A DNA stretch of 64,000 nt from Euclidia mi (GCA_944739405.2 OX123182.2:91442051-91506050); one strand, 5' to 3'; shown: positions 11,101-22,992, numbered from the stretch's first letter. Program-made: numbers and translations. The notes: generated by a model not told the origin, from the letters alone.

Positions 11101-14100
11101 TTGTGTGTCAGCTGCCGTCGTTCATGTCGCCGCTGGTGGTGACGGAGCTGTCGCTGGCGGGCGCGTGTCCGCCGGTGGAGCGCGTGGCGGCGCCGGCGTG
11201 TGACGTGTGACGTGCGCACTAGTGATTGTATGTAGATGATATGTGGTGTTGTGTGTCAGCTGCCGTCGTTCATGTCGCCGCTGGTGGTGACGGAGCTGTC
11301 GCTGGCGGGCGCGTGTCCGCTGGTGGAGCGCGTGGCGGCGCCGGCGTGTGACGTGTGACGTGTGACGTGTGACGTGTGACGTGCGCACTAGTGATTGTAT
11401 GTAGATGATATGTGGTGTTGTGTGTCAGCTGCCGTCGTTCATGTCGCCGCTGGTGGTGACGGAGCTGTCGCTGGCGGGCGCGTGTCCGCTGGTGGAGCGC
11501 GTGGCGGCGCCGGCGTGTGACGTGTGACGTGTGACGTGCGCACTAGTGATTGTATGTAGATGATATGTGGTGTTGTGTGTCAGCTGCCGTCGTTCATGTC
11601 GCCGCTGGTGGTGACGGAGCTGTCGCTGGCGGGCGCGTGTCCGCTGGTGGAGCGCGTGGCGGCGCCGGCGTGTGACGTGTGACGTGTGACGTGCGCACTA
11701 GTGATTGTATGTAGATGATATGTGGTGTTGTGTGTCAGCTGCCGTCGTTCATGTCGCCGCTGGTGGTGACGGAGCTGTCGCTGGCGGGCGCGTGTCCGCT
11801 GGTGGAGCGCGTGGCGGCGCCGGCGTGTGACGTGTGACGTGTGACGTGCGCACTAGTGATTGTATGTAGATGATATGTGGTGTTGTGTGTCAGCTGCCGT
11901 CGTTCATGTCGCCGCTGGTGGTGACGGAGCTGTCGCTGGCGGGCGCGTGTCCGCTGGTGGAGCGCGTGGCGGCGCCGGCGTGTGACGTGTGACGTGTGAC
12001 GTGCGCACTAGTGATTGTATGTAGATGATATGTGGTGTTGTGTGTCAGCTGCCGTCGTTCATGTCGCCGCTGGTGGTGACGGAGCTGTCGCTGGCGGGCG
12101 CGTGTCCGCTGGTGGAGCGCGTGGCGGCGCCGGCGTGTGACGTGTGACGTGTGACGTGTGACGTGTGACGTGTGACGTGCGCACTAGTGATTGTATGTAG
12201 ATGATATGTGGTGTTGTGTGTCAGCTGCCGTCGTTCATGTCGCCGCTGGTGGTGACGGAGCTGTCGCTGGCGGGCGCGTGTCCGCTGGTGGAGCGCGTGG
12301 CGGCGCCGGCGTGTGACGTGTGACGTGCGCACTAGTGATTGTATGTAGATGATATGTGGTGTTGTGTGTCAGCTGCCGTCGTTCATGTCGCCGCTGGTGG
12401 TGACGGAGCTGTCGCTGGCGGGCGCGTGTCCGCTGGTGGAGCGCGTGGCGGCGCCGGCGTGTGACGTGTGACGTGTGACGTGTGACGTGTGACGTGCGCA
12501 CTAGTGATTGTATGTAGATGATATGTGGTGTTGTGTGTCAGCTGCCGTCGTTCATGTCGCCGCTGGTGGTGACGGAGCTGTCGCTGGCGGGCGCGTGTCC
12601 GCTGGTGGAGCGCGTGGCGGCGCCGGCGTGTGACGTGTGACGTGTGACGTGCGCACTAGTGATTGTATGTAGATGATATGTGGTGTTGTGTGTCAGCTGC
12701 CGTCGTTCATGTCGCCGCTGGTGGTGACGGAGCTGTCGCTGGCGGGCGCGTGTCCGCTGGTGGAGCGCGTGGCGGCGCCGGCGTGTGACGTGTGACGTGT
12801 GACGTGCGCACTAGTGATTGTATGTAGATGATATGTGGTGTTGTGTGTCAGCTGCCGTCGTTCATGTCGCCGCTGGTGGTGACGGAGCTGTCGCTGGCGG
12901 GCGCGTGTCCGCTGGTGGAGCGCGTGGCGGCGCCGGCGTGTGACGTGTGACGTGTGACGTGCGCACTAGTGATTGTATGTAGATGATATGTGGTGTTGTG
13001 TGTCAGCTGCCGTCGTTCATGTCGCCGCTGGTGGTGACGGAGCTGTCGCTGGCGGGCGCGTGTCCGCTGGTGGAGCGCGTGGCGGCGCCGGCGTGTGACG
13101 TGTGACGTGTGACGTGCGCACTAGTGATTGTATGTAGATGATATGTGGTGTTGTGTGTCAGCTGCCGTCGTTCATGTCGCCGCTGGTGGTGACGGAGCTG
13201 TCGCTGGCGGGCGCGTGTCCGCTGGTGGAGCGCGTGGCGGCGCCGGCGTGTGACGTGTGACGTGTGACGTGTGACGTGTGACGTGCGCACTAGTGATTGT
13301 ATGTAGATGATATGTGGTGTTGTGTGTCAGCTGCCGTCGTTCATGTCGCCGCTGGTGGTGACGGAGCTGTCGCTGGCGGGCGCGTGTCCGCTGGTGGAGC
13401 GCGTGGCGGCGCCGGCGTGTGACGTGTGACGTGCGCACTAGTGATTGTATGTAGATGATATGTGGTGTTGTGTGTCAGCTGCCGTCGTTCATGTCGCCGC
13501 TGGTGGTGACGGAGCTGTCGCTGGCGGGCGCGTGTCCGCTGGTGGAGCGCGTGGCGGCGCCGGCGTGTGACGTGTGACGTGTGACGTGCGCACTAGTGAT
13601 TGTATGTAGATGATATGTGGTGTTGTGTGTCAGCTGCCGTCGTTCATGTCGCCGCTGGTGGTGACGGAGCTGTCGCTGGCGGGCGCGTGTCCGCTGGTGG
13701 AGCGCGTGGCGGCGCCGGCGTGTGACGTGTGACGTGTGACGTGCGCACTAGTGATTGTATGTAGATGATATGTGGTGTTGTGTGTCAGCTGCCGTCGTTC
13801 ATGTCGCCGCTGGTGGTGACGGAGCTGTCGCTGGCGGGCGCGTGTCCGCTGGTGGAGCGCGTGGCGGCGCCGGCGTGTGACGTGTGACGTGTGACGTGCG
13901 CACTAGTGATTGTATGTAGATGATATGTGGTGTTGTGTGTCAGCTGCCGTCGTTCATGTCGCCGCTGGTGGTGACGGAGCTGTCGCTGGCGGGCGCGTGT
14001 CCGCTGGTGGAGCGCGTGGCGGCGCCGGCGTGTGACGTGTGACGTGTGACGTGCGCACTAGTGATTGTATGTAGATGATATGTGGTGTTGTGTGTCAGCT

Positions 14101-17100
14101 GCCGTCGTTCATGTCGCCGCTGGTGGTGACGGAGCTGTCGCTGGCGGGCGCGTGTCCGCTGGTGGAGCGCGTGGCGGCGCCGGCGTGTGACGTGTGACGT
14201 GTGACGTGCGCACTAGTGATTGTATGTAGATGATATGTGGTGTTGTGTGTCAGCTGCCGTCGTTCATGTCGCCGCTGGTGGTGACGGAGCTGTCGCTGGC
14301 GGGCGCGTGTCCGCTGGTGGAGCGCGTGGCGGCGCCGGCGTGTGACGTGTGACGTGTGACGTGCGCACTAGTGATTGTATGTAGATGATATGTGGTGTTG
14401 TGTGTCAGCTGCCATCGTTCATGTCGCCGCTGGTGGTGACGGAGCTGTCGCTGGCGGGCGCGTGTCCGCTGGTGGAGCGCGTGGCGGCGCCGGCGTGTGA
14501 CGTGTGACGTGTGACGTGCGCACTAGTGATTGTATGTAGATGATATGTGGTGTTGTGTGTCAGCTGCCGTCGTTCATGTCGCCGCTGGTGGTGACGGAGC
14601 TGTCGCTGGCGGGCGCGTGTCCGCTGGTGGAGCGCGTGGCGGCGCCGGCGTGTGACGTGTGACGTGTGACGTGCGCACTAGTGATTGTATGTAGATGATA
14701 TGTGGTGTTGTGTGTCAGCTGCCGTCGTTCATGTCGCCGCTGGTGGTGACGGAGCTGTCGCTGGCGGGCGCGTGTCCGCCGGTGGAGCGCGTGGCGGCGC
14801 CGGCGTGTGACGTGTGACGTGCGCACTAGTGATTGTATGTAGATGATATGTGGTGTTGTGTGTCAGCTGCCGTCGTTCATGTCGCCGCTGGTGGTGACGG
14901 AGCTGTCGCTGGCGGGCGCGTGTCCGCTGGTGGAGCGCGTGGCGGCGCCGGCGTGTGACGTGTGACGTGTGACGTGTGACGTGTGACGTGTGACGTGCGC
15001 ACTAGTGATTGTATGTAGATGATATGTGGTGTTGTGTGTCAGCTGCCGTCGTTCATGTCGCCGCTGGTGGTGACGGAGCTGTCGCTGGCGGGCGCGTGTC
15101 CGCTGGTGGAGCGCGTGGCGGCGCCGGCGTGTGACGTGTGACGTGCGCACTAGTGATTGTATGTAGATGATATGTGGTGTTGTGTGTCAGCTGCCGTCGT
15201 TCATGTCGCCGCTGGTGGTGACGGAGCTGTCGCTGGCGGGCGCGTGTCCGCTGGTGGAGCGCGTGGCGGCGCCGGCGTGTGACGTGTGACGTGTGACGTG
15301 CGCACTAGTGATTGTATGTAGATGATATGTGGTGTTGTGTGTCAGCTGCCGTCGTTCATGTCGCCGCTGGTGGTGACGGAGCTGTCGCTGGCGGGCGCGT
15401 GTCCGCCGGTGGAGCGCGTGGCGGCGCCGGCGTGTGACGTGTGACGTGCGCACTAGTGATTGTATGTAGATGATATGTGGTGTTGTGTGTCAGCTGCCGT
15501 CGTTCATGTCGCCGCTGGTGGTGACGGAGCTGTCGCTGGCGGGCGCGTGTCCGCTGGTGGAGCGCGTGGCGGCGCCGGCGTGTGACGTGTGACGTGTGAC
15601 GTGCGCACTAGTGATTGTATGTAGATGATATGTGGTGTTGTGTGTCAGCTGCCGTCGTTCATGTCGCCGCTGGTGGTGACGGAGCTGTCGCTGGCGGGCG
15701 CGTGTCCGCTGGTGGAGCGCGTGGCGGCGCCGGCGTGTGACGTGTGACGTGTGACGTGCGCACTAGTGATTGTATGTAGATGATATGTGGTGTTGTGTGT
15801 CAGCTGCCGTCGTTCATGTCGCCGCTGGTGGTGACGGAGCTGTCGCTGGCGGGCGCGTGTCCGCTGGTGGAGCGCGTGGCGGCGCCGGCGTGTGACGTGT
15901 GACGTGTGACGTGCGCACTAGTGATTGTATGTAGATGATATGTGGTGTTGTGTGTCAGCTGCCGTCGTTCATGTCGCCGCTGGTGGTGACGGAGCTGTCG
16001 CTGGCGGGCGCGTGTCCGCTGGTGGAGCGCGTGGCGGCGCCGGCGTGTGACGTGTGACGTGTGACGTGTGACGTGTGACGTGCGCACTAGTGATTGTATG
16101 TAGATGATATGTGGTGTTGTGTGTCAGCTGCCGTCGTTCATGTCGCCGCTGGTGGTGACGGAGCTGTCGCTGGCGGGCGCGTGTCCGCTGGTGGAGCGCG
16201 TGGCGGCGCCGGCGTGTGACGTGTGACGTGTGACGTGCGCACTAGTGATTGTATGTAGATGATATGTGGTGTTGTGTGTCAGCTGCCGTCGTTCATGTCG
16301 CCGCTGGTGTGACGGAGCTGTCGCTGGCGGGCGCGTGTCCGCTGGTGGAGCGCGTGGCGGCGCCGGCGTGTGACGTGTGACGTGTGACGTGTGACGTGTG
16401 ACGTGTGACGTGTGACGTGTGACGTGCGCACTAGTGATTGTATGTAGATGATATGTGGTGTTGTGTGTCAGCTGCCGTCGTTCATGTCGCCGCTGGTGGT
16501 GACGGAGCTGTCGCTGGCGGGCGCGTGTCCGCTGGTGGAGCGCGTGGCGGCGCCGGCGTGTGACGTGTGACGTGCGCACTAGTGATTGTATGTAGATGAT
16601 ATGTGGTGTTGTGTGACAGCTGCCGTCGTTCATGTCGCCGCTGGTGGTGACGGAGCTGTCGCTGGCGGGCGCGTGTCCGCTGGTGGAGCGCGTGGCGGCG
16701 CCGGCGTGTGACGTGTGACGTGTGACGTGCGCACTAGTGATTGTATGTAGATGATATGTGGTGTTGTGTGTCAGCTGCCGTCGTTCATGTCGCCGCTGGT
16801 GGTGACGGAGCTGTCGCTGGCGGGCGCGTGTCCGCTGGTGGAGCGCGTGGCGGCGCCGGCGTGTGACGTGTGACGTGTGACGTGTGACGTGCGCACTAGT
16901 GATTGTATGTAGATGATATGTGGTGTTGTGTGTCAGCTGCCGTCGTTCATGTCGCCGCTGGTGGTGACGGAGCTGTCGCTGGCGGGCGCGTGTCCGCTGG
17001 TGGAGCGCGTGGCGGCGCCGGCGTGTGACGTGTGACGTGCGCACTAGTGATTGTATGTAGATGATATGTGGTGTTGTGTGTCAGCTGCCGTCGTTCATGT

Positions 17101-20100
17101 CGCCGCTGGTGGTGACGGAGCTGTCGCTGGCGGGCGCGTGTCCGCTGGTGGAGCGCGTGGCGGCGCCGGCGTGTGACGTGTGACGTGCGCACTAGTGATT
17201 GTATGTAGATGATATGTGGTGTTGTGTGTCAGCTGCCGTCGTTCATGTCGCCGCTGGTGGTGACGGAGCTGTCGCTGGCGGGCGCGTGTCCGCTGGTGGA
17301 GCGCGTGGCGGCGCCGGCGTGTGACGTGTGACGTGTGACGTGCGCACTAGTGATTGTATGTAGATGATATGTGGTGTTGTGTGTCAGCTGCCGTCGTTCA
17401 TGTCGCCGCTGGTGGTGACGGAGCTGTCGCTGGCGGGCGCGTGTCCGCTGGTGGAGCGCGTGGCGGCGCCGGCGTGTGACGTGTGACGTGCGCACTAGTG
17501 ATTGTATGTAGATGATATGTGGTGTTGTGTGTCAGCTGCCGTCGTTCATGTCGCCGCTGGTGGTGACGGAGCTGTCGCTGGCGGGCGCGTGTCCGCTGGT
17601 GGAGCGCGTGGCGGCGCCGGCGTGTGACGTGTGACGTGTGACGTGCGCACTAGTGATTGTATGTAGATGATATGTGGTGTTGTGTGTCAGCTGCCGTCGT
17701 TCATGTCGCCGCTGGTGGTGACGGAGCTGTCGCTGGCGGGCGCGTGTCCGCTGGTGGAGCGCGTGGCGGCGCCGGCGTGTGACGTGTGACGTGTGACGTG
17801 TGACGTGCGCACTAGTGATTGTATGTAGATGATATGTGGTGTTGTGTGTCAGCTGCCGTCGTTCATGTCGCCGCTGGTGGTGACGGAGCTGTCGCTGGCG
17901 GGCGCGTGTCCGCTGGTGGAGCGCGTGGCGGCGCCGGCGTGTGACGTGTGACGTGTGACGTGCGCACTAGTGATTGTATGTAGATGATATGTGGTGTTGT
18001 GTGTCAGCTGCCGTCGTTCATGTCGCCGCTGGTGGTGACGGAGCTGTCGCTGGCGGGCGCGTGTCCGCTGGTGGAGCGCGTGGCGGCGCCGGCGTGTGAC
18101 GTGTGACGTGTGACGTGTGACGTGTGACGTGCGCACTAGTGATTGTATGTAGATGATATGTGGTGTTGTGTGTCAGCTGCCGTCGTTCATGTCGCCGCTG
18201 GTGGTGACGGAGCTGTCGCTGGCGGGCGCGTGTCCGCTGGTGGAGCGCGTGGCGGCGCCGGCGTGTGACGTGTGACGTGTGACGTGCGCACTAGTGATTG
18301 TATGTAGATGATATGTGGTGTTGTGTGTCAGCTGCCGTCGTTCATGTCGCCGCTGGTGGTGACGGAGCTGTCGCTGGCGGGCGCGTGTCCGCTGGTGGAG
18401 CGCGTGGCGGCGCCGGCGTGTGACGTGTGACGTGTGACGTGCGCACTAGTGATTGTATGTAGATGATATGTGGTGTTGTGTGTCAGCTGCCGTCGTTCAT
18501 GTCGCCGCTGGTGGTGACGGAGCTGTCGCTGGCGGGCGCGTGTCCGCTGGTGGAGCGCGTGGCGGCGCCGGCGTGTGACGTGTGACGTGTGACGTGCGCA
18601 CTAGTGATTGTATGTAGATGATATGTGGTGTTGTGTGTCAGCTGCCGTCGTTCATGTCGCCGCTGGTGGTGACGGAGCTGTCGCTGGCGGGCGCGTGTCC
18701 GCTGGTGGAGCGCGTGGCGGCGCCGGCGTGTGACGTGTGACGTGTGACGTGCGCACTAGTGATTGTATGTAGATGATATGTGGTGTTGTGTGTCAGCTGC
18801 CGTCGTTCATGTCGCCGCTGGTGGTGACGGAGCTGTCGCTGGCGGGCGCGTGTCCGCTGGTGGAGCGCGTGGCGGCGCCGGCGTGTGACGTGTGACGTGT
18901 GACGTGCGCACTAGTGATTGTATGTAGATGATATGTGGTGTTGTGTGTCAGCTGCCGTCGTTCATGTCGCCGCTGGTGGTGACGGAGCTGTCGCTGGCGG
19001 GCGCGTGTCCGCTGGTGGAGCGCGTGGCGGCGCCGGCGTGTGACGTGTGACGTGTGACGTGCGCACTAGTGATTGTATGTAGATGATATGTGGTGTTGTG
19101 TGTCAGCTGCCGTCGTTCATGTCGCCGCTGGTGGTGACGGAGCTGTCGCTGGCGGGCGCGTGTCCGCTGGTGGAGCGCGTGGCGGCGCCGGCGTGTGACG
19201 TGTGACGTGTGACGTGCGCACTAGTGATTGTATGTAGATGATATGTGGTGTTGTGTGTCAGCTGCCGTCGTTCATGTCGCCGCTGGTGGTGACGGAGCTG
19301 TCGCTGGCGGGCGCGTGTCCGCTGGTGGAGCGCGTGGCGGCGCCGGCGTGTGACGTGTGACGTGTGACGTGCGCACTAGTGATTGTATGTAGATGATATG
19401 TGGTGTTGTGTGTCAGCTGCCGTCGTTCATGTCGCCGCTGGTGGTGACGGAGCTGTCGCTGGCGGGCGCGTGTCCGCTGGTGGAGCGCGTGGCGGCGCCG
19501 GCGTGTGACGTGTGACGTGCGCACTAGTGATTGTATGTAGATGATATGTGGTGTTGTGTGTCAGCTGCCGTCGTTCATGTCGCCGCTGGTGGTGACGGAG
19601 CTGTCGCTGGCGGGCGCGTGTCCGCTGGTGGAGCGCGTGGCGGCGCCGGCGTGTGACGTGTGACGTGTGACGTGCGCACTAGTGATTGTATGTAGATGAT
19701 ATGTGGTGTTGTGTGTCAGCTGCCGTCGTTCATGTCGCCGCTGGTGGTGACGGAGCTGTCGCTGGCGGGCGCGTGTCCGCTGGTGGAGCGCGTGGCGGCG
19801 CCGGCGTGTGACGTGTGACGTGTGACGTGCGCACTAGTGATTGTATGTAGATGATATGTGGTGTTGTGTGTCAGCTGCCGTCGTTCATGTCGCCGCTGGT
19901 GGTGACGGAGCTGTCGCTGGCGGGCGCGTGTCCGCTGGTGGAGCGCGTGGCGGCGCCGGCGTGTGACGTGTGACGTGTGACGTGCGCACTAGTGATTGTA
20001 TGTAGATGATATGTGGTGTTGTGTGTCAGCTGCCGTCGTTCATGTCGCCGCTGGTGGTGACGGAGCTGTCGCTGGCGGGCGCGTGTCCGCTGGTGGAGCG

Positions 20101-21078
20101 CGTGGCGGCGCCGGCGTGTGACGTGTGACGTGTGACGTGCGCACTAGTGATTGTATGTAGATGATATGTGGTGTTGTGTGTCAGCTGCCGTCGTTCATGT
20201 CGCCGCTGGTGGTGACGGAGCTGTCGCTGGCGGGCGCGTGTCCGCTGGTGGAGCGCGTGGCGGCGCCGGCGTGTGACGTGTGACGTGTGACGTGCGCACT
20301 AGTGATTGTATGTAGATGATATGTGGTGTTGTGTGTCAGCTGCCGTCGTTCATGTCGCCGCTGGTGGTGACGGAGCTGTCGCTGGCGGGCGCGTGTCCGC
20401 TGGTGGAGCGCGTGGCGGCGCCGGCGTGTGACGTGTGACGTGCGCGCTAGTGATTGTATGTAGATGATATGTGGTGTTGTGTGTCAGCTGCCGTCGTTCA
20501 TGTCGCCGCTGGTGGTGACGGAGCTGTCGCTGGCGGGCGCGTGTCCGCTGGTGGAGCGCGTGGCGGCGCCGGCGTGTGACGTGTGACGTGCGCACTAGTG
20601 ATTGTATGTAGATGATATGTGGTGTTGTGTGTCAGCTGCCGTCGTTCATGTCGCCGCTGGTGGTGACGGAGCTGTCGCTGGCGGGCGCGTGTCCGCTGGT
20701 GGAGCGCGTGGCGGCGCCGGCGTGTGACGTGTGACGTGTGACGTGCGCACTAGTGATTGTATGTAGATGATATGTGGTGTTGTGTGTCAGCTGCCGTCGT
20801 TCATGTCGCCGCTGGTGGTGACGGAGCTGTCGCTGGCGGGCGCGTGTCCGCTGGTGGAGCGCGTGGCGGCGCCGGCGTGTGACGTGTGACGTGTGACGTG
20901 CGCACTAGTGATTGTATGTAGATGATATGTGGTGTTGTGTGTCAGCTGCCGTCGTTCATGTCGCCGCTGGTGGTGTCGGAGCTGTCGCTGGCGGGCGCGT
21001 GTCCGCTGGTGGAGCGCGTGGCGGCGCCGGCGTGTGACGCGCGTGGCGTGTGGCGTGTGACGTGTGACGTGTGACGTG
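5191..21078 (+). repeat. 102-unit tandem array copied from a TEX2 intron-exon junction
   Basis: I anchored units on CGCACTAGTG (CGCGCTAGTG in three) and found anchors from 5191 to 21079, i.e. 102 intervals: 70 of 155 bp, 19 of 148, 3 of 162, 5 of 169, 3 of 176, one of 189 and a final one of 178. These sum exactly to 15,888 bp. Each unit holds the 3' end of an intron (ending TTGTGTGTCAG), the first 93 nt of the TEX2 exon that follows at 21124, and a run of GTGTGAC heptamers whose copy number (2 to 8) explains the 7-bp length ladder. Copies are almost identical; I noticed only about ten point variants, for example near 7757, 10806, 11172, 14413, 14779, 15406, 16310 (1-nt deletion), 16616 and 20975. 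The - strand shows open frames of up to 306 codons, but only because the repeat lacks stops there. Confidence 0.97.
20901..21078 (+). repeat. Transitional array unit, 178 bp
   Basis: This is the last unit before the genuine exon. After the usual 93 exon nucleotides it continues with GACGCGCGTGGCGTGTGG, which is the true exon continuation, before turning into GTGTGAC heptamers. It therefore preserves 18 nt more exon than all other units, with a private A-to-T change at 20975. It looks like the founding or most recent junction between exon and array. Confidence 0.85.
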
Positions 21079-21123
21079 CGCACTAGTGATTGTATGTAGA
21101 TGATATGTGGTGTTGTGTGTCAG

Positions 21124-21313
21124 CTGCCGTCGTTCATGTCGCCGCTGGTGGTGACGGAGCTGTCGCTGGCGGGCGCGTGTCCGCTGGTGGAGCGCGTGGC
21201 GGCGCCGGCGTGTGACGCGCGTGGCGTGTGGCTGGACGCTGACCTGCGGTACGACGGCGGCGCCTACATCGCGCTGCTCACGCAGATCAACCTCATGAAG
21301 CTCAAGGAGAAGA
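21124..21313 (+). CDS. TEX2: TEX2-like protein, SMP-domain exon 2
   Basis: This is the functional version of the exon whose 5' part is repeated 102 times upstream. It starts after GTGTGTCAG and ends AAGA|GTGAGT, a good donor; 190 nt, phase 0 in and phase 1 out. It reads LPSFMSPLVVTELSLAG, then PLVERV and ARGVWLDADLRYDGG, and ends in INLMKLKEK. This matches the SMP pattern of hydrophobic strand, T-E-L-x-L-G, G-(L/V)-W-(L/V)-D-x-(D/E) and Y-x-G, then a final T-x-x-N-L-x-K-L strand. GC content is far above the surrounding intron. The acceptor and the first 93 nt are indistinguishable from array copies, so the transcript meets 103 almost identical acceptors and only this last one leads to full-length coding. 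Confidence 0.9.
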
Positions 21314-22890
21314 GTGAGTACCAGTAGAAAAGATATCATGCAAAACACTACAGATAACTCTTTTTTTACCCTCGACACTTAGATTGATGATTGGTCTCGC
21401 TGCGCTGTACTAGATACCGCGCTTTCTAAGAAATGCCGCAACACTCAATTCAATTATCGTCACTGTTTGTTTCTTCAATTCACCCATTCGTATAGCGTCG
21501 GGTAAGCCGCTTGGCTTTATACTTTTGCCGCATTTTACAAGTACACCGGCGGTATCTAGTAGTGCGCAGCGAATCATTTATCTAACGGCTTGGCCACGAG
21601 GACCGGCGACGCGACCTGCGACGCGACCGGCGACACGACAATTCGCGCAACGCGAAAAACACGCCACGGGCACACGCGCTCGCGGTCGCGACCAGTATAG
21701 ACCAGGAGCGAGACGAGATTAGCCGAGATGTTTTAAAGTTAGCTCGACATTGTCTGGACTTTGGAGGGCAGCAGATTTTTGCTCAAGATTTTATATTTGG
21801 AAGAAATAAAGGAGTACACTAACTAAATAGAGGTCGTAACACCGCCAAAACTCAAGGCGCTTCGGTACACACTCTGTACTGAATGCGTACTGAACCCCAC
21901 GCTTGTTGGTATAACGGGCGTTCCGACCACACATAGTTAAAATTCGGTAAAGGTTAAGAAGGTACTTTAGCGTGATCTTACTAACTAGGCATATGCACTT
22001 CAAAAAACTTACTTAGGTATTTTGAAATCACAGACATCCACTTTAATTTTATAGGTATACTGTATACATACATAGGTATATAGATAACATCCAGATTCCT
22101 ATTTACGTTCCAAATAGCTGGCCTACCAAATTCCTAAGAATAATATCATGTTCGCGAAAAAATAAACTAAAACATTTTATACAGAATCAGCTCCGGCAGC
22201 AGTCGCCGCGACTACCGCTCGACGCCGTGGCATGCGCCGTACTAATTCATACATTTGTTTTGGTCGCGCAACGTGTCACGCGACTCGCCGCGGTGCCGCT
22301 CGGTGCTATTCGCCGGTCGCGTCGCTGGTCGCCGCTGCGCGTGGCATGCTTAGAACATTTCTATACATTTGATTCAGTCGCATGTCGCGTCGCCGGTCGC
22401 ATCGCGCGAATTTTCGCTCCAGCGAATTGTCCGTGGCCAGGCCGTAGCCTGTAAACGATTCAACGGCGCACGTTGACGACGGAAAATGCGACAACTGACG
22501 AAATAAAAAAATGCCCCGAAACGCAGCGCTGTGAAGTGTCTCGGCCTCACTACTGGGTAGGTGCGTTCGCACCGGCCGGCAGGCACACAGACTTTCGCCC
22601 GAAACATGCTTAATCTTTAGTATTAAACATTGATAAAGAAAAACCTAGATGCACATTCTAGAACTAAAGTAACGTTCAAAACCGTCCACGTTGTGTAAAC
22701 CTGCTCATAGTTATGATAGTGATCATATTATTTTGTAAATTCAACGGTACATACTTGTCTTCTTAAAGTTGTATTTTCGTCGTAACATTTTGGGCATTTA
22801 ACGCTCGCGCCGTGCGTCGAACGCGATACAGTAACTATTTAAAAATACATGTATTTTGCGTATATTTTACCGGGTTGTTTTTAGACGCTG
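21314..22890 (+). other. TEX2 intron with GCGACC-rich inverted repeats
   Basis: No coding exon is seen. At 21595-21650 and again, inverted, at 22310-22420 there are clusters of GCGACCGGCGACGCGAC-like words. This suggests the two subterminal regions of an old TIR DNA transposon of roughly 1 kb (about 21590-22450). I could not identify its exact ends or a target duplication. The short ORFs across the GC-rich parts have no recognisable motif. Confidence 0.4.
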
Positions 22891-22897
22891 ACTGTGT

Positions 22898-22992
22898 ATC
22901 TGTCGCAAGCATTTTGTATGATTCCACCATTTACATACGGCGTCGTCAGTTTACAAACGCTCGCGGTTATGTAAAATGCCGAAGGCAAAATG
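22898..22992 (+). repeat. ~95-bp dispersed repeat, copy 1
   Basis: The sequence from CTGTCGCAAGCATTTTGTAT to GCCGAAGGCAAAATG is matched at roughly 95% by the reverse complement of 32299-32395. Similarity stops abruptly on both sides. The ends carry CATTTTG and CAAAATG, so it may be a small MITE with short inverted ends. Confidence 0.75.

Noticed and set aside
5191..21078. CRISPR-like array
   Set aside because: Units are identical throughout without unique spacers, and this is a eukaryotic intron.
5191..21078. Assembly artefact as full explanation of the array
   Set aside because: Cannot be excluded for the exact copy number, but unit-specific variants, ordered length series, a decayed edge and a transitional unit are hard to create by assembly alone.
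7113..21378. Many - strand ORFs (up to 306 codons) with Arg/His/Thr-rich repeats
   Set aside because: They are translations of the 155-bp satellite in the antisense direction; they end and start with changes in heptamer number, have no start context and the sense strand is explained by the TEX2 exon.
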